Of a stretch of 64,000 bases of DNA, positions 1 to 9,381 are shown piece after piece; positions within the stretch are counted from its first letter, which is position 1, and each line of letters opens with the position of its first letter. Under the pieces are notes generated by a model. It did not search any database and was not told where the DNA came from. It worked only from the letters and a program-made list of their open reading frames with translations. Origin of the DNA: MWDV01 sp964634255 (GTDB lineage Bacteria; Verrucomicrobiota; Verrucomicrobiia; Limisphaerales; MWDV01); assembly GCA_964634255.1 (NCBI GenBank), contig CAZWJC010000003.1:20694-84693 (forward strand), in the 5' to 3' direction. Both the position numbers and the translations under genes were made by a program.

Positions 1-672
1 GCGAAGAGTGTGCGGGAGTTGGTGGGGCAGCTCGGAGAAGCGGTGGTTCAGGTCAAGACGCCCAGTGGCTTGGGCTCAGGCTTCTTCATCAACGAAGAGG
101 GTTTCCTGCTCACCAATTTCCATGTCATCGAGAGCGAAACCCAGATCGGCGTCGAGGTGTATCTCCAGCGCGCGGGCCAGTTGGAACGCAAGACCTACAA
201 GCAGGTGCGCATTGTGGCGATCAACAAATTCGAGGATATCGCATTGCTGAAGATTGAGGACAAGGACGCACCGAAGTTTGCGACCGTGCGGCTAGGGAGT
301 TCCGACGCGCTGGCGGTTGGCGAGCCCGTGTTCGCCATCGGCAGCCCGCTGGGTTTGGAGCGCACCGTCACCGAGGGCATCGTCAGCACCAAGACCAGGC
401 AACTGCAGGGCGAACTGTATTTGCAGACGACGGCGCAGATCAATCCGGGGAACAGCGGCGGGCCGCTCTTCAATCTCAGCGGCGACGTGGTGGGCATCAC
501 GAACATGAAGATCACTTACGGCGAAGGCTTGGGGTTCGCGATCCCCGTGGAGGCCGTGAAGTTCTTCCTGGACCATCGGGATGCCTACGCCTATTCGAAC
601 GACAACCCGAGCAATCCCTATCGTTATCTCGAACCTCCCAGCCGCACGAAGCACGCCGGGCTGGCTGAATGA
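1..672 (+). CDS. HtrA/DegP-like trypsin-fold serine protease, 5'-truncated by the window edge
   Basis: C-terminal part of an S1C-type (HtrA/DegP-like) protease, a family that normally works in the periplasm or cell envelope. The frame is open to base 1, so the gene begins outside the window. Counting from the GTG at 10, the catalytic triad is His38 (TNFHVIES), Asp76 (KFEDIALL) and Ser149 (NPGNSGGPLF), in the normal order and spacing for the family. After the protease domain there is only a short tail of about 45 residues and no PDZ domain, which most DegP proteins carry. Substrate binding or regulation must therefore lie in the missing N-terminus or in a partner. The next gene follows at once on the same strand. 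Family is clear; physiological substrate unknown. Confidence 0.88.
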   Translation, partial: AKSVRELVGQLGEAVVQVKTPSGLGSGFFINEEGFLLTNFHVIESETQIGVEVYLQRAGQLERKTYKQVRIVAINKFEDIALLKIEDKDAPKFATVRLGSSDALAVGEPVFAIGSPLGLERTVTEGIVSTKTRQLQGELYLQTTAQINPGNSGGPLFNLSGDVVGITNMKITYGEGLGFAIPVEAVKFFLDHRDAYAYSNDNPSNPYRYLEPPSRTKHAGLAE

Positions 673-740
673 ACGCCCACGGCAAGGCGTCCAACTCGCG
701 CGCCCCGGCGTTCCGGGCGCACCAGCAATCATTGAATTAT

Positions 741-2708
741 ATGGGGAATCAAGGTCTGTTCACTGGCTTCACCCGCCGGCTCACTCGCGTTTCTATCCTC
801 GTCACGGCCCTCCTCAGCACGGCTGCCTTCGCCGCTCCGATTCCACCTGCGGAGAAGCTCCTGCCCGAAGACACGCTCCTCGTCGTCACCGCGCCGGACT
901 TTTCTCAATTGCGCACGCTGCTCCTGCAATCACCCACGAGCCAGCTCTGGCGCGACCCGGCGATGAAGCCCTTCCGCGACAAGGTCGTTGGCAAGTGGGA
1001 GGAAGACTTCGCCAAGCCGCTTGAGCGCGACCTCGACATTCGTTTCGCCGACTACCGGGAGTTGCCGCAGGGACAACTCACCTTCGCGATCAGCCAGAAC
1101 GGTTGGGAAGGCCAGGAGGCTCAGGAGCCAGCGTTTCTGTTCTTGCTGGACGCCAAGGACAAGAGCGCGCAACTCAAGAAGAACCTCACCGACGTGCGCA
1201 AGAAGTGGGTGGACGCAGGCAAGTCCCTGCGCACCGAGAAGGTTCGCGACGTTGAGTTCGCCATCCTCACTTTGAATAGCAACGACGTGCCCAAAACACT
1301 GAGGCGGTTTTTCTCGTCGCCGAACCCTCCGGCCGAAGAAACCGAAGAGGAGAACACACCTGCGAAAGCGCCCGAAAAGAAACCTGAACTCGCAATCGGC
1401 CAGTTCGAATCGCTACTCATCCTCGGCGATTCACTTCCAGCCATCGAAAAAGTGGTCGCCCGTCTGACCGGTGGCTCCGCACCCGTCCTGGCCGATGTTC
1501 CGGCATTTGAGGCGGACCGTTTGGCACACTTTCGCGACGTCCCGCTGTTCGGTTGGGCCAACGCCAACCGCTTCCTGGACGTGTTGGGCAAGGCGGAGCA
1601 GTCACAGCCGAAATCCGATCCCGACCAAACGCCACCGTTGTCGTTTGACAAAATCCTCCGCGCGGTCGGCGTTTCCGCACTCAAGACACTGGCATTCAGT
1701 TACCGCGACACCGGCGATGGCACGATGTTCCAGTTAGCCATCGGCGCGCCCGCCTCGGCCCGGGTCGGGCTCTTGCAGATACTCGCCGTGGAACCAAAGA
1801 CGGCGGCGCCCCCGCCCTTTGTTCCGGCCGATGCCACGAAGTTCCAGCGGATGCGGCTGGACGGCCAAAAGGCTTGGAAGGCCATTGAAAAGTCGGCCGC
1901 GGAGATTTCCCCACAGTTTGTCAGCGTGCTGAACATGTTCCTGCAAACCGCCGACAAGGCCGGCAAGGAGAGCGATCCCGGCTTCGACATCCGCAAGGAC
2001 CTCATCGGCAATCTGGGCGACGACGTGGTGATCTGGGAGAAGACGCCCACCGGCGACAAGCTGACGAAACTCGACTCGGCCCCTTCCATCTTGCTGATCG
2101 GCTCGCCCAACGCGGAGAAGCTCGGTCTGGCGTTGCGCAACCTCTTTGCCAGCATCCCACAGACCGGCGGCGCGCAGAAGGAACGGGAATTCCTCGGCCG
2201 CAAGATCTTCAGCGCGACCCTCCCCATGCTGGCTCCGCCGGAAGATCCAGACGCCGGTCCGGGCTCCTTTAGCTTCGCTGCCAGCGGCGGCTACCTGGGC
2301 TTTTCCACCGATACGCCCCTGCTGGAAGAGTGGCTACGCAGCAGCGAGACTCCGCCCAAACCGCTCTGCGACAAGCCAGGTCTGACTGAGGTCATCGAAA
2401 AGGCCGGCGGCGCCGGCGGTGGGTGGTTGATCTACGAAGACCAATCCACCGAGATGCGCGCCCTGTTCGAGCTCTTCAAGAAAGACCCCGGCGCCGGAAC
2501 GAACCTGACGATGAGCGCGGCCCTGGGATTGCCGGTCAACGTTGACACGGAAGGCGACGGCATCCAGAGCTGGTTCGACGTCTCGCTTTTGCCCGCGTGG
2601 GATAGCGTGGCGAAGTACTTCCACTACGGGATCACCTCCGGAAGCGCGACGGCGGACGGCCTTACCTACCGTTTCTACAGCCCCACCCCACCGGGGTTGA
2701 AGAAGTAG
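741..2708 (+). CDS. Secreted protein of unknown function (DUF3352-like in style)
   Basis: About 655 residues. An ATG at 669 overlaps the protease stop as ATGA, but the frame carries a signal peptide (RRLTRVSILVTALLSTAAFA) that begins properly from the ATG at 741, so 741 was chosen. The 669 start would add 24 residues of poor signal character. The mature protein opens with LLPEDTLLVVTAPDF, a type of opening seen in long exported proteins of Verrucomicrobiota and Planctomycetes related to DUF3352; that comparison is from memory. An acidic, Lys-rich low-complexity stretch lies near residues 195-215. No catalytic motif or C-terminal anchor was recognised. Position directly after the HtrA-like protease suggests co-transcription, and a role as partner or substrate is only a guess. 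Confidence 0.75.
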   Translation: MGNQGLFTGFTRRLTRVSILVTALLSTAAFAAPIPPAEKLLPEDTLLVVTAPDFSQLRTLLLQSPTSQLWRDPAMKPFRDKVVGKWEEDFAKPLERDLDIRFADYRELPQGQLTFAISQNGWEGQEAQEPAFLFLLDAKDKSAQLKKNLTDVRKKWVDAGKSLRTEKVRDVEFAILTLNSNDVPKTLRRFFSSPNPPAEETEEENTPAKAPEKKPELAIGQFESLLILGDSLPAIEKVVARLTGGSAPVLADVPAFEADRLAHFRDVPLFGWANANRFLDVLGKAEQSQPKSDPDQTPPLSFDKILRAVGVSALKTLAFSYRDTGDGTMFQLAIGAPASARVGLLQILAVEPKTAAPPPFVPADATKFQRMRLDGQKAWKAIEKSAAEISPQFVSVLNMFLQTADKAGKESDPGFDIRKDLIGNLGDDVVIWEKTPTGDKLTKLDSAPSILLIGSPNAEKLGLALRNLFASIPQTGGAQKEREFLGRKIFSATLPMLAPPEDPDAGPGSFSFAASGGYLGFSTDTPLLEEWLRSSETPPKPLCDKPGLTEVIEKAGGAGGGWLIYEDQSTEMRALFELFKKDPGAGTNLTMSAALGLPVNVDTEGDGIQSWFDVSLLPAWDSVAKYFHYGITSGSATADGLTYRFYSPTPPGLKK

Positions 2709-2804
2709 GGAGACTAGCCTCCAAGATCAAACACCCAGCACCGGAGATACCGGACGTGAGCCCGGCTTCGGATGTCGAGGCGGTTGTTGGCACCCTCAGG
2801 CTCG

Positions 2805-5126
2805 TCACTCCTGCGGATACAACAGCAGCCGGTCATGCACCAGAACAACGAGGTCGTTCTTGCCGTCGCCTGTGAAGTCGGCCACCACGGCCTCGCGGGG
2901 CTCGGGCATGTCGCCGGGACGCCCGCGATACGTTCGTTGCTCGAAGACCTGCCAGCGGTTGCCCGGAACGAGCTTTTGGCTGCCGTCGAACAGCACCAAG
3001 TCCACGTAATTCTTCGCCGTCTCCAGGAACACGAGGTCCTTCCGCCCATCGTTGTTCAGATCGCCGCAGATGACGTCACGCAGAAAGCCGTCTTTGATGG
3101 GGGTTTCGTAACCGTCTAGCGTGCTCATCTCCCATGTCTCTCCACTTAACGCCAGCCACGCGACTGCGTTGAGCCCGAAGAAGCCCACGCAGTTGGCGGA
3201 CGCGCTGCCCAGCGCCACTGGCCGCAGGCTGGTGAAATCCGTGACCGGCAAGGTGACATTTCGCACGATCTGCCAAACACCGCTGGCGTCACGTTCGCAG
3301 AGCGTGAGCGCCTTGCGCTCGGCGTCGAGCAGGAATAGCGCTGGCGTGGCGTTGGTGCCGCGTGGAATCGCTGTCGCCCCCACGAGCCGCGAATCGCTGC
3401 CCGCGCCGTTGATCTGTTCCTTCACTTCAAACGACCACGCGAGTTTGTTGGTCGAACCCACCGGCGCTTGCTCCGACTTGAGCACCACCGCCCGAAGGAA
3501 GTTCTTCTGGGCGAGCAACAACTCCACCTTCCCGTCGCCATCCACATCCACCGCACTCAGCCACGGATTCTCCAAGCCGCCGCCCGGCGGCGCGATGTCC
3601 AGCTCGTCGAAATCCTTACCGGCAACCTGCAACAGCACCTTGATCTTCTCATAGGGAATCAGAGTGACCAGGTCCGTGAGCCCATCCTGGTTCACATCGA
3701 GCAGCGCGAACGTGCTGGGGTTGGCCTTGAAGTTGTCGCCCAACTTTTGCGTCTTGCTCACTCCCTCCGCCGTGCGGGTGACCAGGTTGCGCTTGCCATC
3801 CACATCCACAATAGCCGCCAGCATCGGCTTCGCGCCGACCTGCAACGAGCCGACCGTGAGGGCTAGCGGCTTGCCTTCAAGCGAAATGAGCGTTGGAAAG
3901 GGCACGCGCTGGTTTTCGTCCAGTCTGGTCACGCCCAAGGATTTCTCGTCGCCGCTCAGCAGAAACAATTCGGTTCTGCCATCACCGTCCCAGTCCGCCG
4001 CCGCCAGATCGGTCACGCCCATCAGCGTTGGGAAGGACCTGGCTTCGGCCAGTGTGCCATCGACTTTCTGGAAGAAGATTGAGAGACGACCGCTCTCCGG
4101 CTCCGCAAGGACCAGGTCCGTCCGTTGATCGCCGTTGAGGTCAGCCCACAGCAAGCCGCGCCGGGCTTTCTCGGTCTTGGTCAACGGCAACACCTGAAAC
4201 TGACCCTGACGAAACTCCGCCAGCGCTTCGGCGGGTTTGTGTGCGAATTGGGCAACCGCTGCCCGTCCGGAACTCTGGGCGATGGTGACGACCTGGACCC
4301 GGCCATTCGCCTCCACATTGTCCGCGGCGTACGAACGGACCGGAGGCAGGGTGAAATAGAACTCCGGCCCAAGTTGCCCGGTCTTGTCCTGCAAACGAAA
4401 GCGAAACGGCGTCTGGCTCTCCCAGTTCACCAGGAGCAAATCGTCGCGCTTATCACCGTCCACATCCAGCACCTGCACCGATTTCACCGGGCTGGCGATG
4501 GGAATCCGGACCGGTTCAGCCAGGGTATGCTCCGCGGTTTGGGCGATGAAATGCACGTGCCTCTCTGCGAGTAAAACCAGGTCGGTCCGCCCGTCGCCGT
4601 TGAGATCACCAGCGGTCAACCCGTTGGACGTGAGGTCGCCGTCCTCAATCCCAAACCGCTTGGGGGTGCTCCAGGAATTCGAGCCTTGGTTGAATTGCAC
4701 CACCAGTTCCTTCGGTTCGCCGTAGTAGGCCACGTCAGGCCTCTGGTCGCCGTTGAGATCCTTGACGACGAGGGCACTGATGCGCTTCTCCGACGCGATG
4801 GACTCAATCCGGAAGCGGGCCTCCGGCGGCAGCTCGTTGACCTCACGTTTCACGAGCGGCTTGGCGGCCGTAGCGTTGGTGCGTCCCGTCTGGTTGTAGA
4901 GCACGCAGAGCTTGGAGCGGGCGTTGTTCGCCACGATCAAGTCGTTCAGGCCATCGCCATCGAAATCCGCCACGTGCAGACCGCTGATGGCTTGGTCTAT
5001 CGGAAAGATCTCCGGGCCGGCGAAGCCGAAGTGGTTGGTGGCCGTCTGGTCACGAGCATCAACCGGCCGCAAGCCCGCGACACACGCGACCGAAACCCAA
5101 AAGGCGAAACACAGATGACTCTTCAT
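2805..5126 (-). CDS. Secreted FG-GAP/VCBS-repeat protein (predicted beta-propeller)
   Basis: About 773 residues. The frame extends to 5165, but the ATG at 5126 starts a clean signal peptide (MKSHLCFAFWVSVACVAG), so that start is preferred. The mature chain holds many FG-GAP/VCBS units with the calcium-loop pattern D-x-[DN]-G-D-x-x-x-D-[LV], for example DFDGDGLNDL, DLNGDQRPDV, DLNGDGRTDL, DWDGDGRTEL, DVDGDGKVEL and, near the C-terminus, DFTGDGKNDL. Such repeats usually build one or two seven-bladed propellers used for adhesion or as scaffolds outside the cell. No enzymatic domain is visible. It is the last gene of the minus-strand run, 50 bp after the YjbQ-type gene, and converges on the secreted protein at 741-2708. 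Confidence 0.85.
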   Translation of the reverse strand: MKSHLCFAFWVSVACVAGLRPVDARDQTATNHFGFAGPEIFPIDQAISGLHVADFDGDGLNDLIVANNARSKLCVLYNQTGRTNATAAKPLVKREVNELPPEARFRIESIASEKRISALVVKDLNGDQRPDVAYYGEPKELVVQFNQGSNSWSTPKRFGIEDGDLTSNGLTAGDLNGDGRTDLVLLAERHVHFIAQTAEHTLAEPVRIPIASPVKSVQVLDVDGDKRDDLLLVNWESQTPFRFRLQDKTGQLGPEFYFTLPPVRSYAADNVEANGRVQVVTIAQSSGRAAVAQFAHKPAEALAEFRQGQFQVLPLTKTEKARRGLLWADLNGDQRTDLVLAEPESGRLSIFFQKVDGTLAEARSFPTLMGVTDLAAADWDGDGRTELFLLSGDEKSLGVTRLDENQRVPFPTLISLEGKPLALTVGSLQVGAKPMLAAIVDVDGKRNLVTRTAEGVSKTQKLGDNFKANPSTFALLDVNQDGLTDLVTLIPYEKIKVLLQVAGKDFDELDIAPPGGGLENPWLSAVDVDGDGKVELLLAQKNFLRAVVLKSEQAPVGSTNKLAWSFEVKEQINGAGSDSRLVGATAIPRGTNATPALFLLDAERKALTLCERDASGVWQIVRNVTLPVTDFTSLRPVALGSASANCVGFFGLNAVAWLALSGETWEMSTLDGYETPIKDGFLRDVICGDLNNDGRKDLVFLETAKNYVDLVLFDGSQKLVPGNRWQVFEQRTYRGRPGDMPEPREAVVADFTGDGKNDLVVLVHDRLLLYPQE

Positions 5127-5176
5127 GTCCGCGCAGGAAGGTAGCGAACACGCTACCGGGCGCAAGACCGGGAAGC

Positions 5177-5596
5177 CTATTCACCGATGAAATGAGCTGC
5201 GACGCGGCGCTCGTGCGGCACAGTGCGGTGCTCCCAGAGATAGATGCCCTGCCATGTGCCCAACACCATCCGCCCCTCCGACACCGGGATACTCAGATTC
5301 ACGGCTGTCAAAGCGGTTCGGACGTGCGCCGCCATGTCGTCGTCGCCTTCCAACGTATGGCGGAAGATCGGGTCACCGTCCGGCACCAACCGCGCAAAGA
5401 ACCGCTCCAAATCTCGGCGCACCTCCGGATCCGCGTTCTCCTGGATCAACAACGAGGCCGACGTGTGCTGGACGTGGAGCGTGAGCAAACCGTCCGTGAA
5501 CCCCTTGTTGCGCAGCCACTCTGCCACCTGGCGTGTGAGCTCATAGAATCCCCGCCCACGTGTGGCTATTGTGAGTTCGTGAATGGCTTGTTGCAT
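5177..5596 (-). CDS. YjbQ/UPF0047 family protein
   Basis: 139 residues, full length for the YjbQ family (130-140 residues). The family signatures are present: a conserved HVQHTSASLLIQENAD segment near residue 42 and the C-terminal GTWQGIYLWEHR box, supplying the clustered His/Glu residues thought to bind a metal. Members have been reported to have weak thiamine-phosphate synthase activity, but the physiological reaction of the family is not settled. It lies between two exported proteins in a minus-strand series, with 37 bp to the upstream gene, so it is probably co-transcribed. Nothing around it points to thiamine metabolism. Confidence 0.93.
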   Translation of the reverse strand: MQQAIHELTIATRGRGFYELTRQVAEWLRNKGFTDGLLTLHVQHTSASLLIQENADPEVRRDLERFFARLVPDGDPIFRHTLEGDDDMAAHVRTALTAVNLSIPVSEGRMVLGTWQGIYLWEHRTVPHERRVAAHFIGE

Positions 5597-5633
5597 GGGT
5601 CTGTTCCTCGTCAGTTATACCAACAAGAAAGCG

Positions 5634-8600
5634 TCATTCCAGATTCAACGCCGCCGTGCCCCCGGACTGTCGTTCGATCAGCAAGTTCGCCGAGTTGCGG
5701 CGCAATTCGATCAACTCGCGCTCCTGTTCCTCGCTGAAATGACCGAGGCGCTGCGCGTACGTGTCGAGCCACGTCAGCAATCGCTCGCGCGCGTCGGCGT
5801 TGAGGTTCACATCGTAATGTTCTTGGGGCGCTTCGAGCAAAGCCAACAACGCGCTCCGCTGCGCGATGCCGTCGCCCGGAACCGAGTAACCACGGCGATA
5901 GGCGGCCCAGACCTGATCGTTCAGGCTCGGTTTGCCGTAGGCGACGAGCGTGTCGTAGGCCTTCGCCGGACTGAGATCGAACTTTGCCGCAACCGCATTG
6001 GTGGCAGCCGGGTTGTGGCAAGTGACGCACTGGCGGTCTAACACGGGCTGGACAAGATGATCGAAACGCAGCGGCCAAGAACCTTCTGGACCGGCAGTTA
6101 GCCGCGACGGTTCGCGCAAGGCGGCAAGCGCAGGTCGGGCCGGCGGTGCCTGCTGGCGGGATTCATGGCACCCGATGCAACTCAGGGTTTGCCCGGGCTG
6201 CACGTGCGACACACCCCGCATCGTTTGCACCGCGAGCCCCTGTTCATCCAACGCCTGGAAAAACACGATCACGCCCGCCGGCACGCGGAAGTACGCCGAG
6301 CCGTCTTCCTCCACCGGCACGGTGCCGAGCACGCACTTGCCCGGGTCATCGCGCGTGATGCCCATGTTGGGGAAATTCATGGTTGGATGCGTCTTCGCTG
6401 GCACCGCCACGATGCGAAGCGATTTGATCTCGCCGCGCTGCGCACCGGCCCGGCCCTGGTACACGTCGGTCACCAAAAAGCGCCCTTCCGGCGCGGCTCG
6501 GTCGGCGAGCTGACTAGCGATGACCGGCGGACGTTCGCGCGGCCGAACAGGAATCGGATCGCCGCAAGTGATGTTGTCGTCGCTCCAAAGCAACTCGCGC
6601 GTGCGCAACGCCGCGTCATAAAGATAAAGCGCCATGCCATTCCGCGGCCGTTGCACCGCGTGCCAGCGATCCCAGCCCTCCTTGCCCTGCACGAGAAAGC
6701 CCTCCGCGCCCCACGCGACGAGATGGAAGCGTTCGCTCAACGGCCACGGATTCGCGTAGGAAGTCTTCGGCCAGCCTTCGATCTCGGGGAACGCCACCTC
6801 CGGCGTCAGGCGTCTGATGGGCTCGCCACCTTCGAGCCCGGCGCTCGGATCGAGCAACGCGAGGCTGCCCATCGTCTGGGCGTGATGGGCGCTGCCGGTG
6901 AAGATGATTTTGTGCGAACCGGGAACCGGCTTCGCTTCGAACGTGCAGTGCGGTGACTTGGTGTAATTCTTGAAAACCATGCGCGCGTCCGTGCCATCCG
7001 GGTTCATCGCCCAGAGGCCCATGTAGGGCATGTTGTCGCGGTCAATGTAATCCCAGCGCGAGTAGAGAATGCTGCCGTCGCGTCCGATCTCCGGCGTCCA
7101 CTCGAACATCTCGAACGGCGAAATGGCGACAAGGTCCGAGCCGTCGGCGTTCATCGTGTGCAGCGTGTAAACCGCCACGGGCCGTTCCGGGCCGCCGCCG
7201 CAACGCACGTAGCTATCCGGCATGTCCGGTCGCGCCACAGTGCGCGCGGCGCTCTCGCGACCAACCTGCAACGCCTGCCCGCGCCGGGTGCTGAGGAACA
7301 CGATGCGGCCATCCGGCAGGTAGCGCCCGTCAAAGTCGTCGTACTTGCCGCGCGTGATTTGGCGCCGGCCGGAGCCGTCCAGGTTCATCTCGAACAGGTG
7401 ATAGAACGCGTCCTCCGGCACGTTCGCCTTGTCGAGTTTGTTGGTCTCAGCGGCAAGTCGTTCGTAGTACCGACACCACGCGAAGAGGACTTTCCTGCCA
7501 TCATAGGAAAGTGTCGGACGCAGGAAGCTGCCCGGCTCTTTGAACGCGGTCGTGATGCACTGCTCGGTCGGCGAATCGCTGGTTAAACCGCGCAACAGAA
7601 AAATCCCGCCGCCGGGTTTCGACCACCAGCCGTAATACTGGTCGGACATGTGATTGAAACTGCCGGGCACGCGCTTGGTGAAGAGCAGTGCGTCGAAGTC
7701 GCGCAACAGCGGATTGCGCAAGGCAAGCTGCCGTTGGAGTCGCCGGGCTTCGAGGAAGAGCGGTTTGGCGGATTGACCAACGGACAGGTAGGCAAGCTTC
7801 TGTTTGAGGGAAGCGATGGTTGCCTGAGCGTTGCGTTCGCCACCACCCTGGCCCGGCACCACGGTTTGGTAGGGACGCGTTCCACCCGCGTCCCGAACTT
7901 CACGTCCGAAAGATGGGGACGCGGTGGAACGCGTCCCTGCCGACTTTAAGGAAGCCGAGACGCTCAACTCCGCAGCCAGTCTTTCACAGACGGCCAGCGT
8001 CTCCCGCGCACGTGCGGCCCAATCCACCGACTTCGTCTTCTCGTGGGAGACGGACCACTGCGAGACGCTGCTTTGATCCGCGGGCTGGTTGAGGGCGAGA
8101 TTCCTCGCAGGATCGGCGACGCCGAAGACCTCCACCTCATCGAGATCGAGCCAGATCGTGCCCGGCAAGGCAACCCGGACAAAGCGCGCCGACTCGTTCG
8201 GCAACGGCACCACGAGGGGCTTGTTGTCCTTGAAGCCATAGAACACCGTGCCGTCGTGTTGATACACCTGCCGGAACTCCTTGCCGTCGTCCGAGAGCAA
8301 CACCTTGATGCGCACCGCGCGCTCGGCGGTTGCGGTGCGAGTCCAAACCAAGACACGTGCGAGACGTTGCGTTTGTCCCAAATCCACCTGCCACCACGGA
8401 TTCCTCGAGTTGTCGGTGTGAAAACCCCATTCACCGTTTTTGACGCCGTCGCAACCGCCGGCAGCGTCTTCCTTCGTAGTCACCGATCCGATGACTTGGT
8501 CCTGCGCCGAGACCTCCTCCGCCAGCAGCCAATCGGCTTCGATGCGCTGCGGCCAGGAATCCAAAGTCGCCGCGGGCGCGGTCGTGAACACCAGCGTGGC

Positions 8601-8657
8601 GAACGCGAGGGTGGCGAAGGCGGTCGCTCGGCTTAGACGCTGGGTTGGAGTTTTCAC
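5634..8657 (-). CDS. HzsA-like secreted protein: discoidin + TolB-type propeller + two c-heme sites
   Basis: Start chosen at GTG 8657, seven bases after the DUF4291 stop, because it opens a good signal peptide (KTPTQRLSRATAFATLAFA). The frame runs to 8834 but would then overlap the upstream gene heavily. About 1007 residues. Order: F5/8-type discoidin domain (NPWWQVDLGQTQRLARV to LDEVEVFG, about residues 60-140), a linker, a TolB/WD40-like propeller (repeats such as NLDGSGRRQITRGKYDDFDG and MNADGSDLVAISP), then two CxxCH c-type heme sites near residues 827 and 877. This resembles the HzsA-related proteins common in Planctomycetes and Verrucomicrobiota. It is not evidence for hydrazine synthesis, since no partner subunits are nearby. 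A palindromic repeat at 7871-7938 is inserted in frame after the discoidin domain. Probably periplasmic redox or sugar binding. Confidence 0.85.
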   Translation of the reverse strand: MKTPTQRLSRATAFATLAFATLVFTTAPAATLDSWPQRIEADWLLAEEVSAQDQVIGSVTTKEDAAGGCDGVKNGEWGFHTDNSRNPWWQVDLGQTQRLARVLVWTRTATAERAVRIKVLLSDDGKEFRQVYQHDGTVFYGFKDNKPLVVPLPNESARFVRVALPGTIWLDLDEVEVFGVADPARNLALNQPADQSSVSQWSVSHEKTKSVDWAARARETLAVCERLAAELSVSASLKSAGTRSTASPSFGREVRDAGGTRPYQTVVPGQGGGERNAQATIASLKQKLAYLSVGQSAKPLFLEARRLQRQLALRNPLLRDFDALLFTKRVPGSFNHMSDQYYGWWSKPGGGIFLLRGLTSDSPTEQCITTAFKEPGSFLRPTLSYDGRKVLFAWCRYYERLAAETNKLDKANVPEDAFYHLFEMNLDGSGRRQITRGKYDDFDGRYLPDGRIVFLSTRRGQALQVGRESAARTVARPDMPDSYVRCGGGPERPVAVYTLHTMNADGSDLVAISPFEMFEWTPEIGRDGSILYSRWDYIDRDNMPYMGLWAMNPDGTDARMVFKNYTKSPHCTFEAKPVPGSHKIIFTGSAHHAQTMGSLALLDPSAGLEGGEPIRRLTPEVAFPEIEGWPKTSYANPWPLSERFHLVAWGAEGFLVQGKEGWDRWHAVQRPRNGMALYLYDAALRTRELLWSDDNITCGDPIPVRPRERPPVIASQLADRAAPEGRFLVTDVYQGRAGAQRGEIKSLRIVAVPAKTHPTMNFPNMGITRDDPGKCVLGTVPVEEDGSAYFRVPAGVIVFFQALDEQGLAVQTMRGVSHVQPGQTLSCIGCHESRQQAPPARPALAALREPSRLTAGPEGSWPLRFDHLVQPVLDRQCVTCHNPAATNAVAAKFDLSPAKAYDTLVAYGKPSLNDQVWAAYRRGYSVPGDGIAQRSALLALLEAPQEHYDVNLNADARERLLTWLDTYAQRLGHFSEEQERELIELRRNSANLLIERQSGGTAALNLE
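7871..7938. repeat. Palindromic repeat element inserted in frame inside a CDS
   Basis: Two 24-base arms (7871-7894 and 7915-7938) are reverse complements except for one single-base bulge, around a 20-base loop. The core of each arm is GGAACGCGTCCC. It lies within the linker of the HzsA-like gene and is translated there as a low-complexity Ser/Gly/Arg stretch without breaking the frame. Size and shape are those of a small non-autonomous palindromic repeat. I see no second copy in this window. Confidence 0.8.
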
Positions 8658-8664
8658 CGATTTG

Positions 8665-9381
8665 TCAGGCCGTCGTGGTGTCGATGCCGACGGCGATGGC
8701 CACGTCAGTATCTCTTGGAACATAAACTCGCTCTTCTGGTGTGAGAAGATCGGCAAACCCATCTCTGAGGTGTTGCCGCTGCTCGGCGACAAATGGCGTG
8801 ATATCCTCAACTGAAACCAACTCTTGCTCGCCATATCTCAGTAGTATCGAACCTCGCAATCCTAATTGCACGGCGCGCCGCTCCACCGGCTTCCCCGCTG
8901 GGTCATGGTCTGGATCCCACTGTAGTCGAACTTCCGACGTCGCGACCGCCGCCTGCCAGTCGTCACGTGTAGCGCACTGTCGTGAGTCATAGTACGAAGG
9001 AACAACAAGACGGAGCACCTCGTCAAAGAACGTGCGTCGCAGACGCACGGCGAGCACGTGCTCCTGACCCTCCTTTGACGCCCAGCCCGACCGATACATC
9101 ATCCAAAGAAAGTTCGGTTTGATCCAACTCATCCGACCAAAACTGAAATCACCCCCGAACTTTTGATGCTCAACCGCGAACCGAGCAATCGAAGCCCGGT
9201 ATGACTGGTAGACGTAAATAGAGTCGGTATCGAACTGCGCCAAGATGTGTCGGCCAGATTGCGGCCAGCTGCGCACTTGGTCGAGGTAGCGTTGAATACG
9301 CATCGCGTGAGCATCAGAAGCAGCAAAGGCTACGGAGGAGTCGCCGCCATCAGCCCCCCATGACTGCTGCCATCCATTCAT
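8665..9381 (-). CDS. DUF4291 family protein
   Basis: 238 residues, close to the usual DUF4291 length (about 190-220). Family hallmarks are visible: an N-terminal segment that reads FDTDSIYVYQSYRASIARFA, the highly conserved MSWIKPNFLWMMYRSGWA box near residue 84, and the following QEHVLAVRLRRTFFDEVL. The biochemical function of DUF4291 is unknown. The start ATG overlaps the stop of the upstream HEAT-like gene as ATGA (9378-9381), so the two are translationally coupled. This pair appears less GC-rich than the genes either side and separates the aldo/keto reductase from the HzsA-like gene, which hints at a later insertion. Confidence 0.9.
   Translation of the reverse strand: MNGWQQSWGADGGDSSVAFAASDAHAMRIQRYLDQVRSWPQSGRHILAQFDTDSIYVYQSYRASIARFAVEHQKFGGDFSFGRMSWIKPNFLWMMYRSGWASKEGQEHVLAVRLRRTFFDEVLRLVVPSYYDSRQCATRDDWQAAVATSEVRLQWDPDHDPAGKPVERRAVQLGLRGSILLRYGEQELVSVEDITPFVAEQRQHLRDGFADLLTPEERVYVPRDTDVAIAVGIDTTTA

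Noticed and set aside
5634..8657. Hydrazine synthase
   Set aside because: Only the widely distributed alpha-subunit-like layout is present; no beta/gamma subunits or anammox genes are nearby.
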